NCBI RefSeq assembly: GCF_000422265.1
Contig: NZ_AULL01000018.1
Coordinates: forward strand, 1-64,000
From: Kaistella palustris DSM 21579
Lineage (GTDB): Bacteria > Bacteroidota > Bacteroidia > Flavobacteriales > Weeksellaceae
Direction: 5' to 3'
DNA length: 64,000 nucleotides
Below the pieces are notes generated by a model. That model ran no database searches and was not told the origin of the DNA. It worked only from the letters and a program-made list of their open reading frames with translations. Shown piece after piece: positions 47,473 to 56,263 of this stretch (position 1 is its first letter; the number at the start of each line of letters is the position of its first letter). The position numbers and the translations under genes are program-made.

Positions 47473-48930
47473 ATGAAAAAGAGAATTATTCTTTTGGCAC
47501 TTTTCATCGTTGCGGGCGAGGGGATTTCTGCCCAAAACATCAAGGCTCCCAAGGCGAAAACCACTGTAAGCTCCAGCGTCGCGGTCAATCCGGCGGTTCA
47601 GGCTTTCTTTCAAAAAGCGCCTACAACCTTGTGGACTGATAATGCCGATGAAAGCTGGTACAATGCTACCACCACAGAATTTACACTTACAACTCCGGCA
47701 CAGGTTGCGGGACTTGCCAAAATTGTAAATGCCGGAAACGACTTCACAGGCAAAATCGTCATCTTCGGAAACGACATGGATTTTGGCGCACACCTTTGGA
47801 TGCCGATCGGAAAAGGCTATCTTTTTCCCTTTTCAGGTACTGTGAAAGGTAACAACAAAACGGTTTCGAATATTCAGATCGATCTTCCGGCAGGCGACTT
47901 CGTAGGTTTTGTCGGTCAGATGTTTAAGGGAAAAATCGAAAATCTTATCGCCGACCAGGTAACCGTTTCAGGACATGATACCGTGGGCAGTATCGTAGGA
48001 AATCTTTCAACGAACAGTACAATGACAAACTGCCACGCCAAAAACGTGAATATTTCCGGAACCGATTTCAACGTTGGTGGTCTTGTGGGCGGCATTTTAA
48101 CCGATTCCAGCATCAGCGATTCCTCTGCAGAAGGAGATGTAAGTGGCTCGAGTCAGGTTGGTGGATTAGTGGGAACTGCCTGGGACAAAACTTCGATCGC
48201 CAGATCGTATGCCAAGGGAACAGTAACCGGCCAGTATATTGTTGGCGGCTTTGCGGGATACAGTACAATGGCTTTTGGACCGAACAGAAACAATGAGGTT
48301 ACAGATTCTTACACGCGTTCCAATGTAGTGGCTATGTCGGAACGAGTAGGCGGCTTTTACGGCGGGCCCGAAAGCAATGCCGTTGTAACCAATGTATATT
48401 CTACCGGAACTGTAAGTAATGTGAGCGCCAGTGGCGGCTTTGCGGGCTTTGTCGCAAATATGTCGGCGGCAAATATTTATTATGACCATACCAATGCACC
48501 TATCGATGCCATAGGGATGTTTCTGGCGGCGCCGGCAACTTATGATATTAAGGCCTGGACTACCAAAGAAATGAAAACGCAGAATCTCGCCACTTCACTG
48601 AACGCGGGCCGCGCAACTGCAGTGTGGTTCTACGATGCAGCTAAAAATGACGGTTATCCGACTTTAGCATTTGAGCAGGCATTGGCGACTTCGGACTATA
48701 CTTCAAATACTAAAATTCAGGTTTACCCAACGGTGGTTACAGATTTTCTGACCATTAATTCCAAAGAAAAAAATATTTCATACCAGGTTGTAGACTTCTC
48801 CGGCCGCATGTTGAAATCCGGCACCGCCACAGACAGCAAAATAAACCTTTCCAGCCTCGCAAACGGAAATTATATGCTTGTTGTACAGATCGGTGGCCAG
48901 GTCAGCAGCCACAAATTCTTTAAAAAATAA
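47473..48930 (+). CDS. GLUG-repeat T9SS cargo protein
   Basis: 485 aa. The ATG at 47473 (MKKRIILLALFIVAGEGISAQ) gives a clean signal peptide; an in-frame ATG at 47446 would add nine residues. The body carries glycine-rich GLUG-type repeats (VGSIVGNLS, VGGLVGGIL, VGGLVGTAW, VGGFAGYS, VGGFYGG), probably a beta-helix. The last 75 residues are a T9SS type A sorting domain (QVYPTVVTDFLTI, VVDFSGRMLKSG, LANGNYMLVVQ, SHKFFKK). A surface or secreted protein of unknown role. Confidence 0.87.
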   Translation: MKKRIILLALFIVAGEGISAQNIKAPKAKTTVSSSVAVNPAVQAFFQKAPTTLWTDNADESWYNATTTEFTLTTPAQVAGLAKIVNAGNDFTGKIVIFGNDMDFGAHLWMPIGKGYLFPFSGTVKGNNKTVSNIQIDLPAGDFVGFVGQMFKGKIENLIADQVTVSGHDTVGSIVGNLSTNSTMTNCHAKNVNISGTDFNVGGLVGGILTDSSISDSSAEGDVSGSSQVGGLVGTAWDKTSIARSYAKGTVTGQYIVGGFAGYSTMAFGPNRNNEVTDSYTRSNVVAMSERVGGFYGGPESNAVVTNVYSTGTVSNVSASGGFAGFVANMSAANIYYDHTNAPIDAIGMFLAAPATYDIKAWTTKEMKTQNLATSLNAGRATAVWFYDAAKNDGYPTLAFEQALATSDYTSNTKIQVYPTVVTDFLTINSKEKNISYQVVDFSGRMLKSGTATDSKINLSSLANGNYMLVVQIGGQVSSHKFFKK

Positions 48931-48951
48931 GCCCGTTAAATTGTTAATAAA

Positions 48952-48984
48952 AAAACGTCGTTCCGATTTTGGAAACGACGTTTT
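48952..48984. terminator. Bidirectional terminator
   Basis: AAAACGTCGTTCC and GGAAACGACGTTTT form a strong stem. It lies between the convergent GLUG and gldC genes, with T-runs on both strands. Confidence 0.8.
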
Positions 48985-49007
48985 GTTTTGGTAAATGCCG
49001 CGAAAAG

Positions 49008-49334
49008 CTACATTTTAATTCCAGCCTTCTGCACAAATTCTTCGGCCATTTCGCCCATCCATGCGGCAACATCTTCTTCGCCGGTCGCGTTTTCGTAAGT
49101 ATTGCTCAGTGAGATCAGGATCTGGTGCAGGAACATCTTCATGTGATCAACCGGCATATCTTTTGTCCAGAGGTCAATCCGCAGCGCTTCCATCTTTTTG
49201 TCGTCCCAGACCGAGATCATGGTCGCTTTGGTTTCCTGTTTTTCCACGCCACCGTCTTCAGCATTCCACATCATTTTTTCCGGAACGTGATTTTCGTCCA
49301 GTTCAATGTCTATCGTAATTTGAGTCTTTTTCAT
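49008..49334 (-). CDS. gldC: Gliding motility protein GldC
   Basis: 108 aa. The start KKTQITIDIELDENHVPEKMMWNAEDGG and LWTKDMPVDHMKMFLHQIL, AAWMGEMAEEFVQKAGI match GldC, a small soluble protein needed for full gliding in Flavobacterium johnsoniae. It follows gldB on the same strand across a gap that holds a structured repeat (49372-49448), so the two are probably one unit as in other flavobacteria. Confidence 0.92.
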   Translation of the reverse strand: MKKTQITIDIELDENHVPEKMMWNAEDGGVEKQETKATMISVWDDKKMEALRIDLWTKDMPVDHMKMFLHQILISLSNTYENATGEEDVAAWMGEMAEEFVQKAGIKM

Positions 49335-49371
49335 ATCAGAATATATTTAATTTAGAAGTTTTTAATTTTTT

Positions 49372-49448
49372 GGGCAGCTTTTTCCGCCTTCCACTCCCAA
49401 TCTTTTGTTCGTTCCTCACAAAAGGATTTCCGTTCAAGTCGGGCTGCA
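49372..49448. repeat. Structured interspersed repeat, copy 2
   Basis: Outer stem GCAGC (49374-49378) / GCTGC (49443-49447). Shared blocks TTTCCGCCTTCCACTCCCAATC and GGATTTCCGTTCAAGTCGGG, with an internal TTTTG/CAAAA hairpin. It is located between gldB and gldC. Confidence 0.75.
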
Positions 49449-49469
49449 ACTGAGTTTTTTTTAATAAAA

Positions 49470-50450
49470 TTAGTTTTTGGGTTTATAGCTGCTTTTGTTG
49501 AAGATGTCCTGCGCGCTCATTTTCAGAAAATCCGTGAGTTTTGTGTCGGGATTTTCCTCATAGAATTTCCGGCAGATCTGCCAACCGGTAAAGATCCCAA
49601 CCTGCGGCGAAGATTCATTATCGATCTCCGTATAAAACTTAGAAAATGGTCCGGGGTTGATGAACCGCTCATTCAGCCGCAAATCATCATTGAAAACCAG
49701 GTTATTTTCTACGAAATAGTTCCAGATGTTGGCCTCATTCGCTTTCGCCCACTCGTATTGTTTTTGGGTATAGTTCATTTTCAAATAATCCGGAAAACCC
49801 GGTAGAAAAGCATCCTGCAGCGTCATCAGTTTTCCGTTGTAGATGAGTGCATCAATAAACTTTTGGTGATCTGTATTCGGTTTCACGAAATTTTCCGCCA
49901 GGATCTCAGAAACTTTTGGAACAATATTCTGGGGATTCATAGAGGATTGGAAATAAGTTTCCAAACCCTTGTAATCAGGGTGATTGTCGCCCATGAAACC
50001 CGTGAGGTCGATAAAAAGAATATTTTCAGACGGCTGGTAAAAAATAGGTTCCATTATTCCCTGCAGCGCCGACGAATAAAGAAAAACCTTTGGTTCCCGA
50101 AATTCCGGAAAGTAAAACTGTACATGCGAAAAAAGGTCGGTAAGATCGGTGTTCAGTTTCGGGATATTTATTTTTGATGAAGCATCTTTATAAATAGCGA
50201 TCTCTGCGGAATCACTGCGCCGAACTGCAAAATCCTCATTAGGAACAGTTCCCTGAAACCAGGGATATTTTGCCTTAAATTCTTCCAGAGGAACTGCCGC
50301 AGAATAAAATTCTTTCGAAATATCGATGACTTCTACTTTTTGAGCGGGATCTTTAATATTTACTTTCCAGCGGTTTTCGGTGTTTTTTTTACATGAACTC
50401 ACCACAAAAAGTGCAAGCGCACAAATCAGGAAATATCTAAAAAACTTCAT
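49470..50450 (-). CDS. gldB: Gliding motility lipoprotein GldB
   Basis: 326 aa. The ATG at 50450 (MKFFRYFLICALALFVVSSC) gives a signal peptide with lipid-attachment Cys20; the longer frame to 50564 lacks this. The core (YPWFQGTVPNEDFA, FPEFREPKVFLYSSALQGIMEPI, DLTGFMGDNHPDYKGLETYFQ) matches GldB, an essential gliding lipoprotein of the cell envelope. It is divergent from nadE with about 110 nt between the starts; gldB, gldC and nadE are neighbours in other flavobacteria. Confidence 0.92.
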   Translation of the reverse strand: MKFFRYFLICALALFVVSSCKKNTENRWKVNIKDPAQKVEVIDISKEFYSAAVPLEEFKAKYPWFQGTVPNEDFAVRRSDSAEIAIYKDASSKINIPKLNTDLTDLFSHVQFYFPEFREPKVFLYSSALQGIMEPIFYQPSENILFIDLTGFMGDNHPDYKGLETYFQSSMNPQNIVPKVSEILAENFVKPNTDHQKFIDALIYNGKLMTLQDAFLPGFPDYLKMNYTQKQYEWAKANEANIWNYFVENNLVFNDDLRLNERFINPGPFSKFYTEIDNESSPQVGIFTGWQICRKFYEENPDTKLTDFLKMSAQDIFNKSSYKPKN

Positions 50451-50562
50451 TATTTTTACATCAGAATTAAAGCGCAAAAATAGGGAAATTAATCGCAAAT
50501 CATTTCCTTTAAGTCCGAAGCGTTTTGTTAATGCCATTAATTTTAGAACAGAAAAAAACAGC

Positions 50563-51351
50563 ATGCAGACAGAAAAAATAATAGAGAAGATCGTAACCTG
50601 GCTCCGCGATTACGCCGAGGCCGCAAACGTGAAAGGCTATATCATCGGCGTGTCCGGTGGTGTGGATTCCGGCGTGGTTTCTACGCTTTGTGCCATGACA
50701 GGTCTTAAACTTCTCGCCGTGGAAATGCCGATCCGCCAGCCACATGATCAGGTCAGCCGCGCACTGGAACATCTGGAATTCTTAAAAAATAAATTTCCGA
50801 ACGTTGAAACCAAATCGATAGATTTGAATGAACCCTTCGAAGCCCTCTATAAAACTTTTGATGTGCACGACGAAGATTTTCCGGGAGAAAAACTCGCTTT
50901 TGCAAACACTCGCTCCAGACTCCGCATGCTTACCTTATATTATTACGGCCAGATCAACGGTCTTCTCGTGTGTGGAACCGGGAATAAAGTGGAAGATTTC
51001 GGTGTCGGATTTTTTACTAAATACGGCGATGGCGGCGTAGATGTTTCACCGATAGCCGACCTCTATAAAACCGAGGTCTACGAACTCGCAAGAAATCTCG
51101 ATCTGCCGGAATCCATTAAAAATGCCATTCCAACAGATGGCTTGTGGGATCAGGAAAGAACCGATGAACAGCAGATTGGCGCCACTTATCCGGAACTCGA
51201 GAAAATTCAGAAAGAGTGGGGTAAAAAATCCGAGAGCGATTATTCCGGCAGGAATCTGGAAGTTTTCAAAATTTTTCAAAGAATGAACCGCGCTGCGCAG
51301 CATAAAATTCAGCCAATCCCGGTGTGTGATATTCCCGAAGACTGGCGGTAA
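50563..51351 (+). CDS. nadE: NAD synthetase
   Basis: 262 aa. The ATG at 50563 (MQTEKIIEKIVTWLRDYAE) is chosen; the longer frame to 50380 would overlap gldB. The ATP pyrophosphatase loop SGGVDSG (near residue 30) and GTGNKVEDFGVGFFTKYGDGGVDVSPIADLYK identify NadE. It amidates deamido-NAD to NAD. The length fits the ammonia-dependent type without a glutaminase domain. Confidence 0.94.
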   Translation: MQTEKIIEKIVTWLRDYAEAANVKGYIIGVSGGVDSGVVSTLCAMTGLKLLAVEMPIRQPHDQVSRALEHLEFLKNKFPNVETKSIDLNEPFEALYKTFDVHDEDFPGEKLAFANTRSRLRMLTLYYYGQINGLLVCGTGNKVEDFGVGFFTKYGDGGVDVSPIADLYKTEVYELARNLDLPESIKNAIPTDGLWDQERTDEQQIGATYPELEKIQKEWGKKSESDYSGRNLEVFKIFQRMNRAAQHKIQPIPVCDIPEDWR

Positions 51352-51363
51352 AAAACGCAGCTT

Positions 51364-51421
51364 CCCCTCCTCCGGAGGGGTGGCAAGAATTTTCAGGGAA
51401 AATTATTGACGGGGTGGTCGG
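51364..51421. repeat. Nested-hairpin intergenic repeat
   Basis: CCCCTCCTCCGGAGGGG forms a perfect hairpin, then AATTTTCAGGGAAAATT forms a second, and ACGGGGTGGT closes. Elements of this style recur in flavobacterial intergenic DNA (from memory). It lies between nadE and the barnase gene. Confidence 0.65.
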
Positions 51422-51442
51422 TATCAACAATAACTTAAATTC

Positions 51443-51958
51443 ATGAACAGAGAAAAAATAAAACTCTTCCTCTTTTTTATCATCGGTTTGCTCACGGCGT
51501 TTCTCGCCATGTACTTTATCAATACGTATAAGGTTGAAAAAAAAGTCGCCACTGATTCGGAAGTCAAAGCATCTCACGATACGGTAAATTCCGCTGAAGC
51601 AAATACTTCTGCCTTTTCGAAAAATTCCGGAAACATCGATGGGCTGACAGCTGAGAAGGCGGTGATTGATTATGTTAAAGCCAACAGGCATTTGCCCGAC
51701 TTTTACATCACCAAATCCGAAGCGCGGAAAAAAGGCTGGATCGCTGCCAAAAGAAATCTCTGCGACGTTCTGCCCGGCCGGGCAATTGGTGGCGATCATT
51801 TCAGCAACCGTGAAAAACAGCTCCCGGCGGGCGCGCAGTATTTCGAGGCAGATGTGAATTACCGTTGCGGCAACAGGAATGCCGACCGGATTGTCTTTAG
51901 CAGAAGCGGCGATGTCTATTTAACGAAGAACCATTACAAAAGTTTCCAAAAACAGTGA
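51443..51958 (+). CDS. Barnase-type ribonuclease with N-terminal membrane anchor
   Basis: 171 aa. Residues 7-27 form a membrane helix (KIKLFLFFIIGLLTAFLAMY), residues 28-65 a linker, and residues 66-171 a barnase fold (KNLCD-like RNLCDVLPGRAIGGDHFSNRE, YFEADVNYRCGNRNADRIVFSRSGD). The barnase triad is conserved as Glu135, Arg149 and His164, so it should be active. The helix may anchor it in the membrane or act as an export signal. The next gene encodes barstar, so it can be neutralised inside the cell. Confidence 0.9.
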   Translation: MNREKIKLFLFFIIGLLTAFLAMYFINTYKVEKKVATDSEVKASHDTVNSAEANTSAFSKNSGNIDGLTAEKAVIDYVKANRHLPDFYITKSEARKKGWIAAKRNLCDVLPGRAIGGDHFSNREKQLPAGAQYFEADVNYRCGNRNADRIVFSRSGDVYLTKNHYKSFQKQ

Positions 51959-52013
51959 TCGCCGGCGCGTGATAAAAGACTGAGTGGAGACATTATCAAC
52001 AACAAATAAAAAA

Positions 52014-52304
52014 ATGAAAACAGTTTATATCGATTTTACTGATCTGGGCGATTACGACGATTTTTACGCACAGCTCAAAGAAAAATTAACGCTTCCCGAA
52101 ACCTTCGGCGATAACCTCGATGCACTTTACGATTCGGTGACCGGATTTGTGGAACTTCCGCTGCATATCGAATTTGTGAATATGAGTGTGGAACAGCTCG
52201 AAACTTTTGAAGATCTGCTCGTAACCTTAGAAGATGCGGAGGAAGAACTGGAGGATTTTACTTTTTCCTATTTTCTCGTTCAGTACGAAGACGATGAACA
52301 ATAA
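52014..52304 (+). CDS. Barstar-family ribonuclease inhibitor
   Basis: 96 aa. The ATG at 52014 (MKTVYIDFTDLGDYDDFYAQL) fits barstar better than the in-frame ATG 30 nt earlier. LPETFGDNLDALYDSVTGFVELPLHIEF is the barstar signature (helix 2 with FGxNLDALYD), and the protein is very acidic, as needed to cap barnase. It lies 55 nt after the ribonuclease gene and is followed by a terminator. Confidence 0.93.
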   Translation: MKTVYIDFTDLGDYDDFYAQLKEKLTLPETFGDNLDALYDSVTGFVELPLHIEFVNMSVEQLETFEDLLVTLEDAEEELEDFTFSYFLVQYEDDEQ

Positions 52305-52306
52305 TA

Positions 52307-52338
52307 GAAACAAACCATCGGCTTCGATGGTTTGTTTC
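52307..52338. terminator. Bidirectional terminator
   Basis: GAAACAAACCATCG and CGATGGTTTGTTTC form a perfect 14-bp stem with loop GCTT, between barstar and the convergent beta-helix lipoprotein gene. Confidence 0.85.
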
Positions 52339-52370
52339 ATGAAAAAATAAATTTGAGTGATGACCTATTT

Positions 52371-53585
52371 TTAGCTTCCGGCGTCTGCAACATCGAAGGT
52401 GGTATAGCCTGACCACGTTTTTGCCCAGGCCGGCAAAGCGGTTCCGCTTCCCGCGCCTGTCGCGGTGCTGCTGAGCGTAAATACCGCAGAAAGATCCGGA
52501 TTTGGTAGCGCTGCCGTTCCTTTCGCTTTCCAGGACGTTGCCACATTTACGAAACGGATGTTCGTAAGATAATTCCCGCCCAGAAACCAGTTGTATGTTC
52601 TGTCGGTTTCAAAATCCAGACCTGTCGCAAAATTGGCGATCACAACATTATCGAATTTTCCGTTGGAGCCGGCTCTGATCTTCATTCCCTGAGATTCTGA
52701 ACCCTTGGTATTTCCGATCAGGGTCATGTTGCTGAGAGTTGGATTAGAGGCGCCATTTCCGTATGTGGTATTGGGATCGGTATCCTGCGTGTCGGCTTCT
52801 ACACCTCTGTTTCCGGGTTCTACTGCATTTAGAAACTCTTTGCTTCGGGCCGCATAAATATAACTTGCAGTTCCCTGCCAGCCTTCCGTCCAGTCCACGG
52901 AATCGTCGCCCATACCGATTACCACGAGGTGATCTGCATTTACATTTCCGCCAAAAAATTCTACACCGTCATCGCCGCCGTTTAAAATAGAGACGTAAGA
53001 AATGGTGGTGCCGCTTCCCACACTGAAGAGCGAAAGACCGTTGAATTCTTTTTCAGGATTGTATTTAAAGCCGCTGTCCTTGATCACCAAATATTTCAGG
53101 GAACCTGAGTTGTCAGTTTTGTTGTTTCCGCCATACACCAGATCTCCCAATTCTGAAGAAGAGGTTCCCGAAGCACTTCTGTTCGTAGGTGCATTCCCCA
53201 GGATCACGATGCCGCCCCAGTATCCCTGCGTGTGCTGAGCGCCTTCAAAAACAACCGGCGCCGTTTCGGTACCGTTCACAAATAATTTTCCGCCGCGGTC
53301 TACGATCAGGTAGTTCGCGCCCTGCGCTCCCACGATCCTGGTGCCGGCAGGAATGATTAAGACAGCACCGTTTTCTACCAGTAATTTACCGGTGAGATTA
53401 TACGTTTTTGTGGGATCCAGCGTAACGGTTGTGCCCGTGGCGATGGTTCCCTTAAAGTTCGCAGGGTCAATTGAAGAGTCTACTGCCACGGGATCCTCGG
53501 TGTTGGTGCTGCACGATACTGCTGCGGCAGAGGCCGACGCCATTAACGCAAAGTAAAATGCCACATTTAAAAAGTTCTTTTTCAT
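52371..53585 (-). CDS. Right-handed beta-helix lipoprotein
   Basis: 404 aa with a lipobox (AAVSC, Cys25). The body has repeated short beta-strand segments (KYLVIKDSGFKY, TISYVSILNGGDDGVEFFGG, NADHLVVIGMGDDSVDW, TLSNMTLIGNTKG) typical of a parallel beta-helix. It is predicted to be an outer-membrane lipoprotein. It starts 21 nt after the TonB receptor gene on the same strand, so the pair probably works together, for example in capturing the same ligand at the surface. Function not known. Confidence 0.82.
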   Translation of the reverse strand: MKKNFLNVAFYFALMASASAAAVSCSTNTEDPVAVDSSIDPANFKGTIATGTTVTLDPTKTYNLTGKLLVENGAVLIIPAGTRIVGAQGANYLIVDRGGKLFVNGTETAPVVFEGAQHTQGYWGGIVILGNAPTNRSASGTSSSELGDLVYGGNNKTDNSGSLKYLVIKDSGFKYNPEKEFNGLSLFSVGSGTTISYVSILNGGDDGVEFFGGNVNADHLVVIGMGDDSVDWTEGWQGTASYIYAARSKEFLNAVEPGNRGVEADTQDTDPNTTYGNGASNPTLSNMTLIGNTKGSESQGMKIRAGSNGKFDNVVIANFATGLDFETDRTYNWFLGGNYLTNIRFVNVATSWKAKGTAALPNPDLSAVFTLSSTATGAGSGTALPAWAKTWSGYTTFDVADAGS

Positions 53586-53606
53586 TGGATAATTTTTATT
53601 GGTTTT

Positions 53607-56072
53607 TTAAAATTCATAAGATAAGTTCAGGCCAATTTCTCGTCCCTTTGTATAACTTCTGTTCGTATAACCTACCTCACCGATCATCTGTTCTATCTTG
53701 TTGTCGGAGTTGATGAGGTTTTTTGCCGTAACTCCCACGCCGATTTGTTTAAAGTTGAATTTCAGATTCGCATCTAAAAGATGGATGGGGCTTTCGTAGA
53801 AGTTTCCGGTTTTATTGGTTCCTAAAGCGTACAGACTTTTGCCCACATAAGAATATGAGATCACGAAATCGACCGTATTTTCTGACCGGAATTTTTGAGT
53901 ATAACCCAGGTTGATATTGGCAAGAAAATCAGCCACACCTTGCATGGCGTCTGTCTTCTGACCGTTGAACTGAACAGTTTTCCCACCGTTCTCCTTCGCA
54001 AACTCTGCTTCGGTTTTCAGTTTTTGGTTGGAGTGCATATAGGTGGCGTTCAGAAAAGTGTATAATCTGGAATTTCCGGATTTGTAAATATCTTTTCTAA
54101 ATTCCATTTCCGCGCCCGCAACAACTCCGGAATTTGCGATGTTGAAGTACGTCATATCACTGGAGGCCGCAGTGGAAAAAGTAGTTCTTGCAATCGGATT
54201 TTCAATGTATTTTCCGAAGGCAGTTACAGAAAATACTTCTCCGGCTTTGCCGAAGAGTTCCCATTTCAGGTCAACATTGTAATTGTCTGAAGGTGAAAGG
54301 AAAGGGTTGCCGTAAACATTGGTCGTCACATCGTAATATCCCGTGGGTACCAATTCTTTTGCCTGTGGAAGGGTATACGTTTTCGAGGCCGAAAATCGAA
54401 TATTTTGCCTGTCATCAAGACTGTATTTCGCATTAAGGGCGGGCAGGAATTTGTTGTACGTTTTGTTGCTTTTGTCTTTACCAAAGATGGCATCGTCCCA
54501 TTTACTTTGAAGATCTACATGATCAAATCTTCCTCCCAGCTGTACTACCAGGCGGTCACTGAATTTGTAATCCACATTTGCAAATCCGGCCTGAATATTT
54601 TGTTTGAAGTGATAATAAAAAGGGTCATATCTTTCATTATCATTTCTAAAAGTATTGTACCGTATGATTCCGTTGTTCGAAGCATTAATGAAAGCATCTA
54701 CATTGTCGGGGTTTACCGGAGTTTGAATGTCGAAGTTGAGTCCGATCGTCGTATTATCGAACTGGCGGTCTTTCGACGAAGCACTGTAACCGAAATTGAT
54801 CTTCAGATCTTCTACCTGTTTGCTGATGTTTATAAAACCGTTAAGTGTATTGTCGGTTAACGCGTCAAAATAACGGTGATTATTGATGGTGCTCGCGGCA
54901 ATGAGATTTAAACTAATTGCGTCAAAGGTATTTTGCAGGCGGTCAGGTCTTTTGCTGTCCATCCTGTTGTAACTCACGCCCCAGTCGGCCGCCCAGGAAC
55001 CGGTTATCTTATGATTTCCGTACAGTTGGTTGATCAGTGTTGAAGTCAGTTTGTTATCACCTCTGTTGATGATGATGTCGGTGCCGATCTCACGCATATA
55101 ACCTCTGAAAAACCTTGCATCCTGTGCCGATGAATGTACGAAGTTTGTCGTGTAGCTGATCTTGTGCGAAGTATTGATTTTGTAGGCCAGATTTACGAGC
55201 GCCGTAGAATTGGTGCTGTAAGTGTACCGGTCCACGTCCAGAGCTTTTATGGCATCGCCGGTGGCATCGTAAAAACCTTCTTTTCCCGCGCTGTACACAT
55301 AACCGTTCTCAAATCCTGCATATCCGAATACCGAAAGCTTCCCCAATGTAGCGCCACCTTCAATATCCATATTTGAATTAAAGGGGTTCGCGGCGTTTTT
55401 AAAATTCCATCTGGTCGTGAAGGGATATTGCACGTTTGGATTACCTTTGCGGAAAGTGGTTTCTTTATATCCGAAAAATCCCGGACCTCCGGCCTGAAGT
55501 TTAAAATGATTTTTGTCGAAAGTCTGCAGATTTACTCTGCTTCCGATCCCGACCTTAAAATAAGGTTTTCCCGAATGCTCTTTGGAAACGATGTTGATAT
55601 TGGCACCACCGAAATCCCCCGAAAATTTGGGATTATACACTTTATCGAGCGAAATATATTCGATGACGGAGGTCTTAAAAATTCCCAGGTCGATATTCTT
55701 AAACTCGGGATTATCGGACGGGATGGGCAGTCCGTTCAGACTGGTCGCATTGTAACGGTCGCCCAGACCACGGATAAAGATCTGTCCGCTTCCTTCCTGT
55801 TTTTGCGTGCCCGAGGCTTTGGTAACCGCAGTCGCCGCATCGCCGATTCCCTGCTTTTCAAGTTGTGCAGAACCTACGCGCTCTATGACTTCAACCGATT
55901 TTCGCTGTAAACTGATGATGTTGTTCTCCGAACCTTTTTTTACCGAACCTTTCAGGGCAACACCTTCAATGTTTTCTTCGCGTGGTGCAGCACCGATTTT
56001 AATTTGGCCGTAAACTACCGTGGTAGTGGAGAGCAGGAATAAAACCGCAACGTTCAGTTTTCTGATTTTCAT
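53607..56072 (-). CDS. TonB-dependent outer-membrane receptor
   Basis: 821 aa with a signal peptide (1-22), a plug domain (about 60-190: VTKASGTQKQEGSGQIFIRGLGDRYNATSLNGLPIP) and a 22-strand barrel ending GREIGLNLSYEF. There is no N-terminal carboxypeptidase-like domain and no SusD partner, so it is not a SusC-type glycan receptor. It imports a ligand with energy from TonB-ExbBD. It is divergent from an OmpR-type regulator/kinase pair whose start is about 190 nt away. Confidence 0.92.
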   Translation of the reverse strand: MKIRKLNVAVLFLLSTTTVVYGQIKIGAAPREENIEGVALKGSVKKGSENNIISLQRKSVEVIERVGSAQLEKQGIGDAATAVTKASGTQKQEGSGQIFIRGLGDRYNATSLNGLPIPSDNPEFKNIDLGIFKTSVIEYISLDKVYNPKFSGDFGGANINIVSKEHSGKPYFKVGIGSRVNLQTFDKNHFKLQAGGPGFFGYKETTFRKGNPNVQYPFTTRWNFKNAANPFNSNMDIEGGATLGKLSVFGYAGFENGYVYSAGKEGFYDATGDAIKALDVDRYTYSTNSTALVNLAYKINTSHKISYTTNFVHSSAQDARFFRGYMREIGTDIIINRGDNKLTSTLINQLYGNHKITGSWAADWGVSYNRMDSKRPDRLQNTFDAISLNLIAASTINNHRYFDALTDNTLNGFINISKQVEDLKINFGYSASSKDRQFDNTTIGLNFDIQTPVNPDNVDAFINASNNGIIRYNTFRNDNERYDPFYYHFKQNIQAGFANVDYKFSDRLVVQLGGRFDHVDLQSKWDDAIFGKDKSNKTYNKFLPALNAKYSLDDRQNIRFSASKTYTLPQAKELVPTGYYDVTTNVYGNPFLSPSDNYNVDLKWELFGKAGEVFSVTAFGKYIENPIARTTFSTAASSDMTYFNIANSGVVAGAEMEFRKDIYKSGNSRLYTFLNATYMHSNQKLKTEAEFAKENGGKTVQFNGQKTDAMQGVADFLANINLGYTQKFRSENTVDFVISYSYVGKSLYALGTNKTGNFYESPIHLLDANLKFNFKQIGVGVTAKNLINSDNKIEQMIGEVGYTNRSYTKGREIGLNLSYEF

Positions 56073-56217
56073 TTCTTCTTTTTAGTTAGATTTCTTTCAG
56101 TGCAAAGGAAGAAATTGGCTTTCCGATTTGTATTGCTGCAGTTTTAACTTTGTTTTAAGGAATTTTGAACAGATCGTGGTGCATGTTAATTAATTATGAA
56201 TATTTGCGGACCCGGTT

Positions 56218-56245
56218 TTTGCCATCTTATTTTTAAGTAATTTTG
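56218..56245 (+). promoter_or_regulatory. Promoter of the two-component pair
   Basis: TTTG at 56218-56221 and TAATTTTG at 56238-56245 are 16 nt apart. The predicted start near 56249 leaves a 15-nt leader before ATG 56264. Confidence 0.55.
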
Positions 56246-56263
56246 AAAGGTTAAAAACTGAAA

